39,039 bases of DNA from CAAGNP01 sp045603545 (GCA_045603545.1 JAZUMG010000043.1:1-39039); one strand, 5' to 3'. Shown: positions 23,640-32,883, numbered from the stretch's first letter. The notes: generated by a model from the letters alone, not told the origin. Made by a program: numbers and translations.

Positions 23640-25634
23640 TTACTCTTCAATGCAATATTTTTTGATCACGCTGTAGGCATCTTCGATACCGAGCTCGCCG
23701 GCCTTACTCAGGTCTATACACCCTTTTTCTTTATCCTTCAAATAGATGAGTACAAGGCCCTTATTGTAGTACGCCTCTCCAATATTTGGGTACAGACTGA
23801 TGGCCTTCTCATATTGGCGTATAGCTTCCGGGAGGTCATTTGACTGACAATAGAGGTTACCCAGATTATAGTACGTGTATGGGAATTCGGGGTATATTGA
23901 TGCAGCCTTTTTCATGTCGTGGATAGCTGCAGTATAGTCGTAACTGCGGGTGGACTGCTCCTTCACCCTCGCCTTGGCAGTCCCGGCATTGTCCAGGGTT
24001 AACACCTGCACATTGTTCTCAATGGATGATATGAAGTCTATCATCTCTGACTGGATGGCACCCCTGTTAATATAGTAGAACACTTCATCCGGATTGTTCT
24101 GTATCGCTTTTCCGTAACAATCAAGAGCAATATTAAACTGCCTGTTTTCCGCCTCGAGGATGGCCTTGGCAAAGAGGCTGTAGCCCAGTGAGTCAGCAGC
24201 CAGCTCTGAGTCGAGTGCTGCCATTACCCTCTGGTTGTCCACCCCACCCCCTTTCGGTTCGTAGCAAGTGAGTTCCACCCCAATAGGGATCTGCCTCTCA
24301 AAGTCCTCCACCCTTTTGTCCGAATACTTTTTGTTCAGCACAAGTGCAATGCTCTCCTCCTCTGATGCTGCCACGAAACGGTACAATGGTTTAAGGCGGA
24401 TATCCACATCACGATATTGGAGCAGCTCCTGATTGAAATCTCTCTTGGCAAATTCGGCATCAAAATCGAGGAGACGGTCATATTTTCTGGTGGTGTCGGC
24501 AAATGCTGCGTATGCTGTGGAATCGGCACTTGTCTTTTTGTACTCCGCAATTTTTTTCTGCGCAATCTCGTAGTCAGCCTGTGCGGAGTTGTATTGCCCC
24601 AGCTGGTTTTTAACATATGAGCGGTTCATATATGCCTTGGCAAAATCGGGGTACAGGTTGATGGCCTGCGAATAGTCATCCATGGCCTCGCGGAATCTAC
24701 CCAACTCCAAAAAGACTGAAGCCCTGTTGAAATAGGCAAGGACATTCTCCGGGTTGATATTGAGCACTCTGTCATAATCATCGAGGGCATTGTTGTAATC
24801 ACCTATCTGGGTGCGGATAAGTGCCCTGTTGTAGAGAGTAAGTGCATTGCCGGGCTCCTGCTCGAGCACTTTGTTGAGATCATCCAGGGCGCCATTGATA
24901 TCATTGTTGTCAAATCTCATAAGGGCCCTGTTGAAGTAGGCAAATGTGTTCTCCTTGTCAAGTTCTATGGCTGTATTGAGGTCCTCTATGGCCTTTTCAT
25001 ACTGCTTCTGCATCTGGAAGACGCGGGCACGGCGGATATAGCCTTCCGGCTCGAACTTATTGAGAGTGATCGCCTTGTTGTAATCCGATATTGCCTTAAG
25101 CGTATCACCCACATAGAGATATGAGGCTCCGCGGTTCAGATAGGCATCGGGCTCACGGGGCTCCTTCTGGATAAACTTATTGAAATCCTCTATCGCCTTT
25201 TCAAACTGCTGTGACAGGAAATAGGTGACACCGCGGCTGAAATAGAGACCCGTATAGCTGGGTCTGAGATCCACAGCCTCAGCCAGATCCTTGAGGGCAA
25301 GGTCATATTTGCCGATACGGCTCAGGGCAATCGCCCTGTAGTGATATGCCGGGGTATAGATGGGGTTGATGGCAAGTGTCTGGTCAAAATCTATCTGTGC
25401 ACCCACGAAATCCCCCAGATTGTACTTTGCAATCCCCCTGAAAAAGTAAGCCTCATAAAGCTGGTCATCAAGTCTTACCAGAACGTTGAAATTGTCTATC
25501 GCCTCAGCATAGCGCCCCTCCACCAGAGCGTGCTGTCCACGGTAGAAGAACTGATTTATATTCCACTGGGCCGGTAAAACCCCAAAATTCAGAAGAAAAA
25601 TGAGAATGAATATGTATTTTTTAAGTTTATTCAT
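23640..25634 (-). CDS. Large TPR-repeat protein, exported
   Basis: A 664-residue protein; the start at 25634 opens a signal peptide MNKLKKYIFILIFLLNFG ending near LPAQ. A longer in-frame version would run through the divergent M28 gene and was rejected. Residues about 30-430 contain about eleven consecutive TPR units (for example AEAIDNFNVLVRLDDQLYEA and EKAIEDFNKFIQKEPREPDA). A non-TPR linker of about 90 residues follows, then further TPRs to the end. It is probably periplasmic, acting as a protein-interaction scaffold; the partner is unknown. It is divergently transcribed from the M28-like gene. Confidence 0.85.
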   Translation of the reverse strand: MNKLKKYIFILIFLLNFGVLPAQWNINQFFYRGQHALVEGRYAEAIDNFNVLVRLDDQLYEAYFFRGIAKYNLGDFVGAQIDFDQTLAINPIYTPAYHYRAIALSRIGKYDLALKDLAEAVDLRPSYTGLYFSRGVTYFLSQQFEKAIEDFNKFIQKEPREPDAYLNRGASYLYVGDTLKAISDYNKAITLNKFEPEGYIRRARVFQMQKQYEKAIEDLNTAIELDKENTFAYFNRALMRFDNNDINGALDDLNKVLEQEPGNALTLYNRALIRTQIGDYNNALDDYDRVLNINPENVLAYFNRASVFLELGRFREAMDDYSQAINLYPDFAKAYMNRSYVKNQLGQYNSAQADYEIAQKKIAEYKKTSADSTAYAAFADTTRKYDRLLDFDAEFAKRDFNQELLQYRDVDIRLKPLYRFVAASEEESIALVLNKKYSDKRVEDFERQIPIGVELTCYEPKGGGVDNQRVMAALDSELAADSLGYSLFAKAILEAENRQFNIALDCYGKAIQNNPDEVFYYINRGAIQSEMIDFISSIENNVQVLTLDNAGTAKARVKEQSTRSYDYTAAIHDMKKAASIYPEFPYTYYNLGNLYCQSNDLPEAIRQYEKAISLYPNIGEAYYNKGLVLIYLKDKEKGCIDLSKAGELGIEDAYSVIKKYCIEE

Positions 25635-25665
25635 CTGAACCGCTTCTCTATTGGTAAATTTTAAG

Positions 25666-25673
25666 TACTTTTG
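25666..25673 (+). promoter_or_regulatory. -7 promoter element of the M28-like gene
   Basis: TACTTTTG matches TAnnTTTG and places transcription start near 25680, 19 nt before the GTG at 25699. It supports that start over the TTG at 25651. Confidence 0.5.
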
Positions 25674-25690
25674 GGGTTTCAAAAACTGTG

Positions 25691-25698
25691 CAAATATA
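25691..25698 (-). promoter_or_regulatory. Possible -7 promoter element of the TPR gene
   Basis: Minus-strand TATATTTG (25698-25691) directly abuts the GTG start of the divergent gene. It would give a 5' leader of about 50 nt for the TPR gene. Confidence 0.4.
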
Positions 25699-26658
25699 GT
25701 GAAGAACTTTGTTTTAGCAATCTTATTGACCCTACTATTGATTCCAGCAAGTTTGGTGGGACAGAAGAAATCTAATCTTGGCCCATATACTATGTTTGAG
25801 CAGATGATTTTCCCACAGAAACAGGAGCGGATCCTCTCATACCTGGCTGATGACTGTGCCAGGGGGAGGTCAGTGGGGACACTCGCCCACCAGAACATAG
25901 GGAAATATATCCGCGACCACTTTGAACAATACGGCCTGAAGCCGTTCCAGGGGCACTATTACCAACATTTCATGTGCGATTCGGTAAAGGTAGGCCGCAA
26001 TGTGGTAGGTCTCATCCCCAGCATAATCCCTTCTGACAAATATGTAATAATATCTGCCCATTACGACCATATCGGTGCCCTCAACGGCTTCGTGTACAAT
26101 GGTGCAGACGACAATGCATCAGGTGTCACAGCCCTTCTCAATCTGGCGGAGATGTTCGGATCGATGTACAAGGCTAAAATGGGGCCGGACAAGAACATAA
26201 TCTTTGTAGCCTTTGATGCCAAGGAGATGAGTATGGCGGGCTCCAGACATTTTGTAAAGAATCTGGATATTCCCAAAGAGAAGATAGTATGCAACATCAA
26301 TATGGACCAGATTGGTTCCACACTTGAGCCTGTACACGAAGGGATATCCGACTACCTCATCATCCTGGGGGAGAACACCCTTGCCAAGGAGCACCGCGGC
26401 AAACTCGGGATATGCAACAGATTCTACAACATCAATCTGGATATCGACTACACATTCTACTCCAGCAAAGCCTTCACGGAGCTTTACTACAAGCTCTCAG
26501 ACCAGGTAGCATTTGAAGAGGCCGGAATACCGGCACTTCTACTCACATCCGGATTCCACAAACACACATATAAGATTACAGATGACCTGAATATCATTTC
26601 GTATCCTGTACTCAAGAAAAGGAGTGTTCTGGTCTTCTACTTTGTGATGATGCTATAA
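25699..26658 (+). CDS. M28-like metallopeptidase with altered catalytic Glu
   Basis: A 319-residue protein from a GTG start, which gives a textbook signal peptide (KNFVLAILLTLLLIPASLVGQ). The M28 zinc-peptidase fold is clear: VIISAHYDHIG (first zinc His), NGADDNASGVTALL (bridging Asp), INMDQIG and a late GFHKHTYKITDD (last zinc His). At the motif that is normally Glu-Glu, the sequence is AFDAKEM: Lys175 replaces the general-base Glu while the zinc-ligand Glu176 is kept. The enzyme may be inactive or belong to a Bacteroidota subgroup with changed chemistry. It is probably periplasmic, or lipid-free and secreted. Confidence 0.8.
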   Translation: MKNFVLAILLTLLLIPASLVGQKKSNLGPYTMFEQMIFPQKQERILSYLADDCARGRSVGTLAHQNIGKYIRDHFEQYGLKPFQGHYYQHFMCDSVKVGRNVVGLIPSIIPSDKYVIISAHYDHIGALNGFVYNGADDNASGVTALLNLAEMFGSMYKAKMGPDKNIIFVAFDAKEMSMAGSRHFVKNLDIPKEKIVCNINMDQIGSTLEPVHEGISDYLIILGENTLAKEHRGKLGICNRFYNINLDIDYTFYSSKAFTELYYKLSDQVAFEEAGIPALLLTSGFHKHTYKITDDLNIISYPVLKKRSVLVFYFVMML

Positions 26659-26692
26659 CAATATTTTGACAACATTCTAAAATATTATATCG

Positions 26693-28126
26693 ATGAAAAA
26701 ATCTATCATTTTCATTTTGGCCCTTATTCCGGCACTTGCGTTCGGCCAATCACACACTCTACAAATGAGAAAATGGAGTCTTGACACAGTCTACACACAA
26801 ACACAGCACATCGTCGGCTGCACTACACCAGGTTCTGTAGTAACTTTTGATGGAGAACCGGTAAAGGTGTACAAGACAGGTTCTTTCGGCAAGAAAGTAA
26901 ATGTAAGGGAGGGTGACAACACCGTTATCATCAACTCTACATTTGCCGGTCAGACAGTATCTGACACCATCAATATGTTCTACACCACAGTGAGACCTGA
27001 GAGACCTCAGGAAGAGCTTCCTCTCCCTATATTCACATCTCTGTATGTGGAGACAACAGAGGGTGCATACTTCAACTACGGCAAAGGTCAGGACCGTCTT
27101 GGCGGTGCAAAAGTATGTTTCGTGGATGCAGGAATTCCTCTTGAAGTAGTGGAGGAATATGGCGACCTTTACAAAGTAAAAGTGGCAGAGAACAAATATT
27201 TCCACATCCCAAAAGAGTACACATCTCCTATTGAAGAGGCCCCTGTACGTGATGTTACCACCAACAACTGGAGCGTAAGCGATATGGGCGACTTCGACAG
27301 GGTAGCCATCTCACTCAATGCAAAACACCCATACACAGTAAGACACGAACTCTCTGACAAGAGCATTGTACTTGACATCTACGGTGCACAATGCAACTCA
27401 AACTGGCTTACACAGAAAGTTCCACTCGGAATGGTCAAATATGTGGACCTTGAGCAGGTGGAATATGATGTATTCAGGGCAAAAATCTTCTTGCAGGACT
27501 ACTCTTGGGGTACCAGAATCTACTATGAAGGGAACACCCTTATGGTAGATGTAATGCACAAGCCTGCACTTACCCTCAAAGGTCTTGTTGTAGGTGTTGA
27601 TGCCGGACACGGCGGTCCAAAATCTACAGGTGCTGTAAGTATCAGCGGTCTGAAAGAGAAAGAACTCAACCTCGAGATGGCATATACCCTGAAAGCGGAA
27701 CTTGAGAAGAAAGGTGCCAAAGTGGTACTTAGCCGCAAGGATGACTCCGGTATGACAATGAGCGAAAGGAAGAAAATTTTCCTTGACAACAATGTGGACC
27801 TTGTAATCTCTATCCACTGCAACGCAGCAGGCAGCCCTCTTGACGTAAAAGGTTCAAGCACATACTACAAATATACCCACAACAGACCACTTGCCGAAGC
27901 TATCCTTCTTAGAACTCTGGAGCTTGAAGGTGTTGTCAACTTCGGACTTGTAGGCAACTTCAACTTCTCACTCAACGGCCCTATCGAGTACCCCAACGTA
28001 CTTGTGGAGACCCAGTTCCTCTCAAACCCTGAGGATGAGGAGAGAATAGCAGACCGCTCATTCCGCGACGCGTACATGAAAAAGGTGGTTAAGGGTCTGG
28101 AAGACTACCTGAAATCACTGAAGTAG
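26693..28126 (+). CDS. N-acetylmuramoyl-L-alanine amidase (Amidase_3)
   Basis: A 477-residue protein with a signal peptide ending near AFGQ (residue 19). The N-terminal 280 residues hold a beta-rich region (SH3-like segment around VCFVDAGIPLEVVEEYG, then an AMIN-like domain around FDRVAISLNAKHPYTVRHEL). The C-terminal about 190 residues are a zinc amidase: VVGVDAGHGGPK (zinc His), KEKELNLEMA (zinc Glu), VISIHCNA (zinc His) and NVLVETQFLSN (catalytic Glu). It cuts the amide bond between MurNAc and the stem peptide in the periplasm, as AmiC-type amidases do in cell separation. The codon bias is strong, like the SIS gene. Confidence 0.9.
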   Translation: MKKSIIFILALIPALAFGQSHTLQMRKWSLDTVYTQTQHIVGCTTPGSVVTFDGEPVKVYKTGSFGKKVNVREGDNTVIINSTFAGQTVSDTINMFYTTVRPERPQEELPLPIFTSLYVETTEGAYFNYGKGQDRLGGAKVCFVDAGIPLEVVEEYGDLYKVKVAENKYFHIPKEYTSPIEEAPVRDVTTNNWSVSDMGDFDRVAISLNAKHPYTVRHELSDKSIVLDIYGAQCNSNWLTQKVPLGMVKYVDLEQVEYDVFRAKIFLQDYSWGTRIYYEGNTLMVDVMHKPALTLKGLVVGVDAGHGGPKSTGAVSISGLKEKELNLEMAYTLKAELEKKGAKVVLSRKDDSGMTMSERKKIFLDNNVDLVISIHCNAAGSPLDVKGSSTYYKYTHNRPLAEAILLRTLELEGVVNFGLVGNFNFSLNGPIEYPNVLVETQFLSNPEDEERIADRSFRDAYMKKVVKGLEDYLKSLK

Positions 28127-28306
28127 ATTATTGGCAATCCGGAAGCCCGATTAAGCCGGGCATGACAGATACTCGGGGGCAGAATGACCGGTTTCACCCC
28201 CGATTACCATCGGCAAGCACCATTCCGGGGCAGAATGACCGGTTTCACCCCCGATTGCCATCGGCGACGAGCATAACGCAGAAAGCACCCTTTAAAACCA
28301 CATCAT
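28127..28306. other. Intergenic region before uvrB
   Basis: 180 bp without a gene. It holds a GCCCG/CGGGC hairpin (28145-28161) and two copies of the 51-bp palindromic repeat family. No TAnnTTTG box was seen for uvrB. Confidence 0.7.
28174..28253. repeat. 51-bp palindromic repeat family, two units
   Basis: Two nearly identical cores (28174-28202 and 28225-28253) of about 29 bp begin with CGGGG and end with CCCCCG around a central ACCGGT palindrome. They are joined by a conserved linker of about 22 bp (ATTACCATCGGCAAGCACC). The period is exactly 51 bp and it is the same family as 32463-32746. Confidence 0.85.
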
Positions 28307-30310
28307 ATGCCATTTAAACTGAAATCACCATATAAACCCTCCGGCGATCAGCCAGAAGCTATCAAAGGAATCTGCGACATAATCAATAGTGGCGCAGATG
28401 CTGTGACACTTATGGGTGTTACGGGGTCGGGAAAGACGTTTACTATGGCAAATGTAATAGAGAAGCTGCAACGTCCGGCGCTGATTCTCAGCCACAACAA
28501 GACGTTGGCTGCACAGCTTTATGGGGAGTTCAAAACATTTTTCCCGGAGAATGCTGTAGAGTATTTCGTATCGTATTACGACTACTACCAGCCGGAGGCA
28601 TATATACCTGTTACTGACACATATATAGAGAAGGATCTGAGCATCAATGACGAGATAGAGCAGCTCCGTCTCAGTGCATCTTCTGCACTTCTGTCCGGCC
28701 GACGCGATGTGATAGTGATATCGAGCGTATCGTGCCTTTACGGCATAGGAAACCCACAGGACTTCCATGCCAATACCATTACCATCAGACGCGGCACCCT
28801 GATGAGCAGGACCAAGCTACTGTATCAGCTTGTGGATGCGTTGTACAGCCGCAGCGACAATGATCTCAAAAGGGGTACATTCAGGGTAAAAGGGGACAGT
28901 GTGGACATATATCTGGCCTATGTGGACAGCGTGGCCAAAATTATATTTTTCGGGGATGAGATAGAGAGCATTGAGATTATTGACCCTGTAAGCGGAATGT
29001 TGAGAGAGGAGGTCAATGAGATCTCCATCTACCCTGCCAACATCTTCGTCACCACCAAGGAGAGGACCAAGCAGGGCATCTACAAGATACAGGATGACCT
29101 GATGGACCAGTACAATTTCTTCGTGGAGGTGGGCAAACAGCATGAGGCCAACCGTCTGAAAAAGAGGGTAGAATATGACATGGAGATGATAAAGGAGATT
29201 GGCTATTGCCCTGGTATCGAGAACTATTCAAGATATTTTGACGGCCGCCAGCCCGGACAACGTCCTTTCTGTCTTATAGACTATTTCCCTGATGATTTCA
29301 TCACATTCATAGATGAGAGCCACGTGACACTTCCACAGGTAAGGGCTATGTACGGAGGTGACCGCTCGCGCAAGGATACCCTCATAGAGTACGGTTTCCG
29401 TCTCCCGGCAGCAGCCGACAACAGACCGCTCAAATTTGATGAGTTTGAAGATATCATAAAGCAGAAGGTCTATGTGAGTGCCACCCCTGGAGATTATGAA
29501 CTGGAGAAATCGGAGGGTGTTATGGTGGAACAGATAGTAAGGCCTACAGGTCTGCTTGATCCCCCTATAGAGGTGCGCCCCACCAAGAACCAGATCGATG
29601 ACCTCCTCGAAGAGATTACCATCAGGGCAGAAAAGGATGAGAGGGTACTCGTCACCACACTCACCAAGAGGATGGCTGAAGAGCTGGAGAAATATCTTAC
29701 CCGTATGAGCATCCGTTGCCGATATATTCACTCCGATGTGGACACAATGGAGAGGGTGGAGATAATAGAGGACTTCAAGGCGGGCAGATTTGATGTTCTG
29801 GTCGGTGTCAATCTCCTACGCGAGGGTCTGGACATTCCGTCTGTATCACTTGTAGCTATCCTCGACGCAGATAAAGAGGGATTCCTCCGCTCCGACAGGG
29901 CACTCACCCAGACGGCCGGCCGTGCGGCAAGAAATTTGAATGGTCTGGTGATAATGTATGCAGATACCATCACCCGCTCTATGCAAAGCACCATCGATGA
30001 GACCAACCGACGGAGAGCAAAGCAGGAGAAATACAATAAGGACAACAATATAACCCCTACCCAGGTGGTAAATGAGAGCAGAAATCTGCTGATAGACCAA
30101 AGCCGGTACGCGACAGACGAGCAGGAAGATAAATCAAAATTCATCCTACAGGAACCTGTATTGGCCAAAATGTCACCCAAACAGTTGTCCGCCGCCATCG
30201 AGCAGGCACGCCGCAATATGGAGCAGGCTGCCAAGGAGCTTGACTTCCTTAGGGCGGCACAGTTCAGGGATGAGATGTACGAATTGAAAAAATTGAGTTC
30301 AAAGCAATGA
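28307..30310 (+). CDS. uvrB: UvrABC system protein B
   Basis: A 667-residue protein, the usual UvrB length. Walker A is LMGVTGSGKTFTMANV; the beta-hairpin region YFVSYYDYYQPEAYIPVTDTYIEKD is nearly invariant in UvrB. Helicase motifs include FIDESHVTLPQ (DESH), RPTGLLDPPIEVRP and QTAGRAARN, and the C-terminus carries the UVR domain (about 628-663) that contacts UvrC. It is the damage-verification factor of nucleotide excision repair, loaded by UvrA. Its stop codon overlaps the start of the following RSH gene by 4 bp. Confidence 0.97.
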   Translation: MPFKLKSPYKPSGDQPEAIKGICDIINSGADAVTLMGVTGSGKTFTMANVIEKLQRPALILSHNKTLAAQLYGEFKTFFPENAVEYFVSYYDYYQPEAYIPVTDTYIEKDLSINDEIEQLRLSASSALLSGRRDVIVISSVSCLYGIGNPQDFHANTITIRRGTLMSRTKLLYQLVDALYSRSDNDLKRGTFRVKGDSVDIYLAYVDSVAKIIFFGDEIESIEIIDPVSGMLREEVNEISIYPANIFVTTKERTKQGIYKIQDDLMDQYNFFVEVGKQHEANRLKKRVEYDMEMIKEIGYCPGIENYSRYFDGRQPGQRPFCLIDYFPDDFITFIDESHVTLPQVRAMYGGDRSRKDTLIEYGFRLPAAADNRPLKFDEFEDIIKQKVYVSATPGDYELEKSEGVMVEQIVRPTGLLDPPIEVRPTKNQIDDLLEEITIRAEKDERVLVTTLTKRMAEELEKYLTRMSIRCRYIHSDVDTMERVEIIEDFKAGRFDVLVGVNLLREGLDIPSVSLVAILDADKEGFLRSDRALTQTAGRAARNLNGLVIMYADTITRSMQSTIDETNRRRAKQEKYNKDNNITPTQVVNESRNLLIDQSRYATDEQEDKSKFILQEPVLAKMSPKQLSAAIEQARRNMEQAAKELDFLRAAQFRDEMYELKKLSSKQ

Positions 30311-32445
30311 TAAAGGAGTTTGAAATATATTCAGCACAGGAGATGGAGAGGATAGAGTATGCCTACAGATTGGCAGAAGAGGTCCTCAGAGAAAAGAAAA
30401 GGGAGAACGGACATCCGTTCATTGAACACCCGGTAGGTGTTGCTGCCATTGTGGCCAAAGAGATCGGTCTGACCGCCGATTGCATTGAGGCAATATTCCT
30501 CCACGAAGCTCTCCGCTTCCACCCCACCCTCCTGGATGAAATCCCTGCAGGGCAATTTCCTCAGGACGTCATTGACATTGCCCTGAATCTCAATAAAATT
30601 GCAGCCATCAAGCCTAAGGAGACACGCCTTGAGGCCGAAAACTACAAGAGGCTCATAGTCTCATTCTCTACCGATCCGAGGGTGGTGATAATTAAGCTTG
30701 CAGACCGCCTCGAGGTGATGAGGAACATTGCCCTCCTTCCGAAAGATTCACAGGAGAGGAAGGTGGCAGAGACATATCTCCTCTACATCCCCATTGCCCA
30801 CCAGTTGGGGCTCTACAAACTCAAAAGTGAACTTGAAGACATATTCTTCAAATACAGCGAACCTGAAAATCACCGTATGGTGACCAACTCCCTCCTCGCC
30901 ACAGAGAGGGAACGTCTCGCATTCATCGACTCATTCATTGACCCTCTCAAGGAGAAACTGGCTGCCGGTGGCATCTCTTATACACTCAAGAGCCGTACCA
31001 AAACAGCCTACTCCATCTGGAAGAAGATGCAGAAGCAAGGGGTATCATTCGAAGGTGTTGCAGACGTTTTCGCCATCAGGATCATAATAGATTCACCGGA
31101 GGACAGGGAGACAGAGCACGCCCTCTGCTGGAAAGCATATTCTATTGTAACAGAAGCATATACTCCCGACACCAAACGTCTCCGCGACTGGCTGAGTGCA
31201 CCAAAATCCAATGGTTATGAGTCGCTCCACACCACAGTAAAGGATACCAAGGGCAATGTGGTGGAGGTGCAGATCCGTACACGCAGAATGGATGATATCG
31301 CAGAGAAGGGACTCGCTGCGCACTGGTCATACAAAGGGATCAAAGGGGATGGTGTGCTGACCCAATGGCTGAATGATGTGAAGGAGGCTATGCAGAGCGG
31401 TGAGAAGAGCAGTTATGAATATGTCTCAAATATGGTAAAGGATGATGTTTTCGTCTTCACCCCCGACGGGACACTGAGAAGGCTGAAAGCAGACGCCACT
31501 GTCCTCGACTTTGCATTTGACATCCACACCAATCTGGGACTGCGCTGCACAGGTGCCAAAATCGACGGCAAAATTGTAAACATACGTGAGAGACTCACCA
31601 CCGGCAGCGTGGTGGAGATCCTTAGCAGCAAGAACCAGAAACCCGCTTCAGACTGGCTCAACTATGTGGTGACATCGAAAGCCAGGAGCAAGATCAAACA
31701 GAAACTGAAAGAGGAGGAACTGAAGAAGTCCAAACTTGGCCGGGAACTTCTGGAAAGACGTCTGAAGAACTGGAAACTTGAGATTACAGACGAAATGCTC
31801 CTCCCTATCTGCAAACATTTCGGGCACAAGGAGGTGGTATCCCTCTACGAGGCTATCGGTGAGGAGAGGATCGACATGATGGACATAAAAGAGTTCATCA
31901 CATCATACGAAGAACGGAAAGCTGAAGAGGCACTTGCTGCCAGCACTGCGAAAAACTACGATGACAGCCGCAAGAAAAAGGGTGGCGAGTCCGACTATCT
32001 CATTATCGACGGCAAGCTGGGCCAGGTAGGGTACAAAATGGCCAAGTGCTGCAACCCCATCTACGGAGATGAGGTCTTCGGTTTCGTATCGATAAAGGAT
32101 GGGGTGAAGATTCACCGTATCTCCTGCCCCAATGCGGCCAGACTCATTGAAAACTTCCCATACCGCATCCAGAAGGTCAAATGGAGAGAGGACTCCAAGA
32201 CATCGGGATTCCAGGCACTTCTGAAGGTGGTCATCGACGACGCATCGGTATTTGCAAATCTCCTCGGCATCATCAACGGATTCAATATCTCCATCCGCTC
32301 ATCAGCGATGATAGAGAGGGAGAACAAGAGCCGTGGCGAATACGATGTGAAGATACAGGTCTCTGTCGGCGACAACAAACAGCTCGACAAGATCATCTCC
32401 ACCTTCCGCAAAACCAAAGGTGTCGTGACCGTCACCCGCTGCTAA
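30307..32445 (+). CDS. RelA/SpoT-family (p)ppGpp synthetase with degenerate hydrolase domain
   Basis: A 712-residue long RSH protein. The HD hydrolase domain (about 20-190) keeps His41 and Asp133 (KLADRLEVMRN), but the HDxxED motif reads His66-Glu67-Ala-Leu-Arg-Phe, losing three of the four acidic residues needed for hydrolysis. The synthetase domain (about 225-350) looks intact: TKTAYSIWKKMQ, GYESLHTTV, VEVQIRT and AAHWSYKG. A TGS domain (about 375-440), a Cys-containing zinc-finger-like region (MAKCCNPIYGDEV, HRISCPNA) and a C-terminal ACT domain complete the RelA layout. It is therefore predicted to be a synthetase-dominant RelA, with a separate hydrolase elsewhere in the genome. It is translationally coupled to uvrB. 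Confidence 0.9.
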   Translation: MIKEFEIYSAQEMERIEYAYRLAEEVLREKKRENGHPFIEHPVGVAAIVAKEIGLTADCIEAIFLHEALRFHPTLLDEIPAGQFPQDVIDIALNLNKIAAIKPKETRLEAENYKRLIVSFSTDPRVVIIKLADRLEVMRNIALLPKDSQERKVAETYLLYIPIAHQLGLYKLKSELEDIFFKYSEPENHRMVTNSLLATERERLAFIDSFIDPLKEKLAAGGISYTLKSRTKTAYSIWKKMQKQGVSFEGVADVFAIRIIIDSPEDRETEHALCWKAYSIVTEAYTPDTKRLRDWLSAPKSNGYESLHTTVKDTKGNVVEVQIRTRRMDDIAEKGLAAHWSYKGIKGDGVLTQWLNDVKEAMQSGEKSSYEYVSNMVKDDVFVFTPDGTLRRLKADATVLDFAFDIHTNLGLRCTGAKIDGKIVNIRERLTTGSVVEILSSKNQKPASDWLNYVVTSKARSKIKQKLKEEELKKSKLGRELLERRLKNWKLEITDEMLLPICKHFGHKEVVSLYEAIGEERIDMMDIKEFITSYEERKAEEALAASTAKNYDDSRKKKGGESDYLIIDGKLGQVGYKMAKCCNPIYGDEVFGFVSIKDGVKIHRISCPNAARLIENFPYRIQKVKWREDSKTSGFQALLKVVIDDASVFANLLGIINGFNISIRSSAMIERENKSRGEYDVKIQVSVGDNKQLDKIISTFRKTKGVVTVTRC

Positions 32446-32462
32446 CCCCTCCGTCGACCATT

Positions 32463-32746
32463 CCGGGGCAGGATGGCCTGTTTTGCCCCCGATTACCATC
32501 CGTGAGCACCATTACGGGGCAGGATGACCTGTTTCGCCCCCGAGTGACCAGCATTCCTGTCCGGCGGGGGTAAAAGTGCCTGTTCCACCCCCGATTACTA
32601 TCGGCAAGCACCATTCCGGGGCAGAATAACCGTTTTCACCCCCGATTACTATCGGCAAACACCATTCCGGGGCAGAATGGCCTGTTTTGCCCCCGAGTGA
32701 CCAGCATTCCTGTCCGGCGGGGGTAAAAGTATCTGTTCCACCCCCG
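32463..32746. repeat. 51-bp palindromic repeat array, six units
   Basis: Six cores at 32463-32491, 32515-32542, 32565-32593, 32616-32644, 32667-32695 and 32718-32746, all on an exact 51-bp period. Each starts with CGGGG and ends with CCCCCG and can fold as a hairpin. Units 2-3 and 5-6 are near copies of one another as a pair, suggesting duplication of a dimer. Units 3 and 6 are a divergent subtype (CGGGGGTAAAAGT) and may be inverted copies. The same family occurs before uvrB. Confidence 0.85.
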
Positions 32747-32875
32747 ATTGCCATCCGCGACAGAACACCATCTTTTTGCCACCTAAACTTCACTAACCTT
32801 ATGGTCCCGCGTCCATTTTTAGCCAATTTCGTACGCTGGACAGGGGCCGGCGGCGGGAGTGTGACCGAAAATGAT

Positions 32876-32883
32876 TATCTTTG
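32876..32883 (+). promoter_or_regulatory. -7 promoter element of uvrA
   Basis: TATCTTTG, a perfect TAnnTTTG, predicts a start near 32890 and a 25-nt leader before the ATG at 32915. No clear -33 TTTG was found. Confidence 0.6.

Noticed and set aside
25651..25698. TTG start for the M28-like gene
   Set aside because: It lies upstream of the -7 box; the GTG at 25699 gives a proper signal peptide.
25635..25898. 88-residue N-terminal extension of the TPR protein
   Set aside because: It runs antisense through the M28 gene start and would bury a clear signal peptide.
32463..32746. CRISPR array
   Set aside because: Both the cores and the linkers are conserved, so there are no unique spacers, and no cas genes are seen.
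32181..32826. Open frames through the repeat array, on both strands
   Set aside because: The 51-bp period equals 17 codons, so any stop-free frame stays open; the translations are only repeats of the array.
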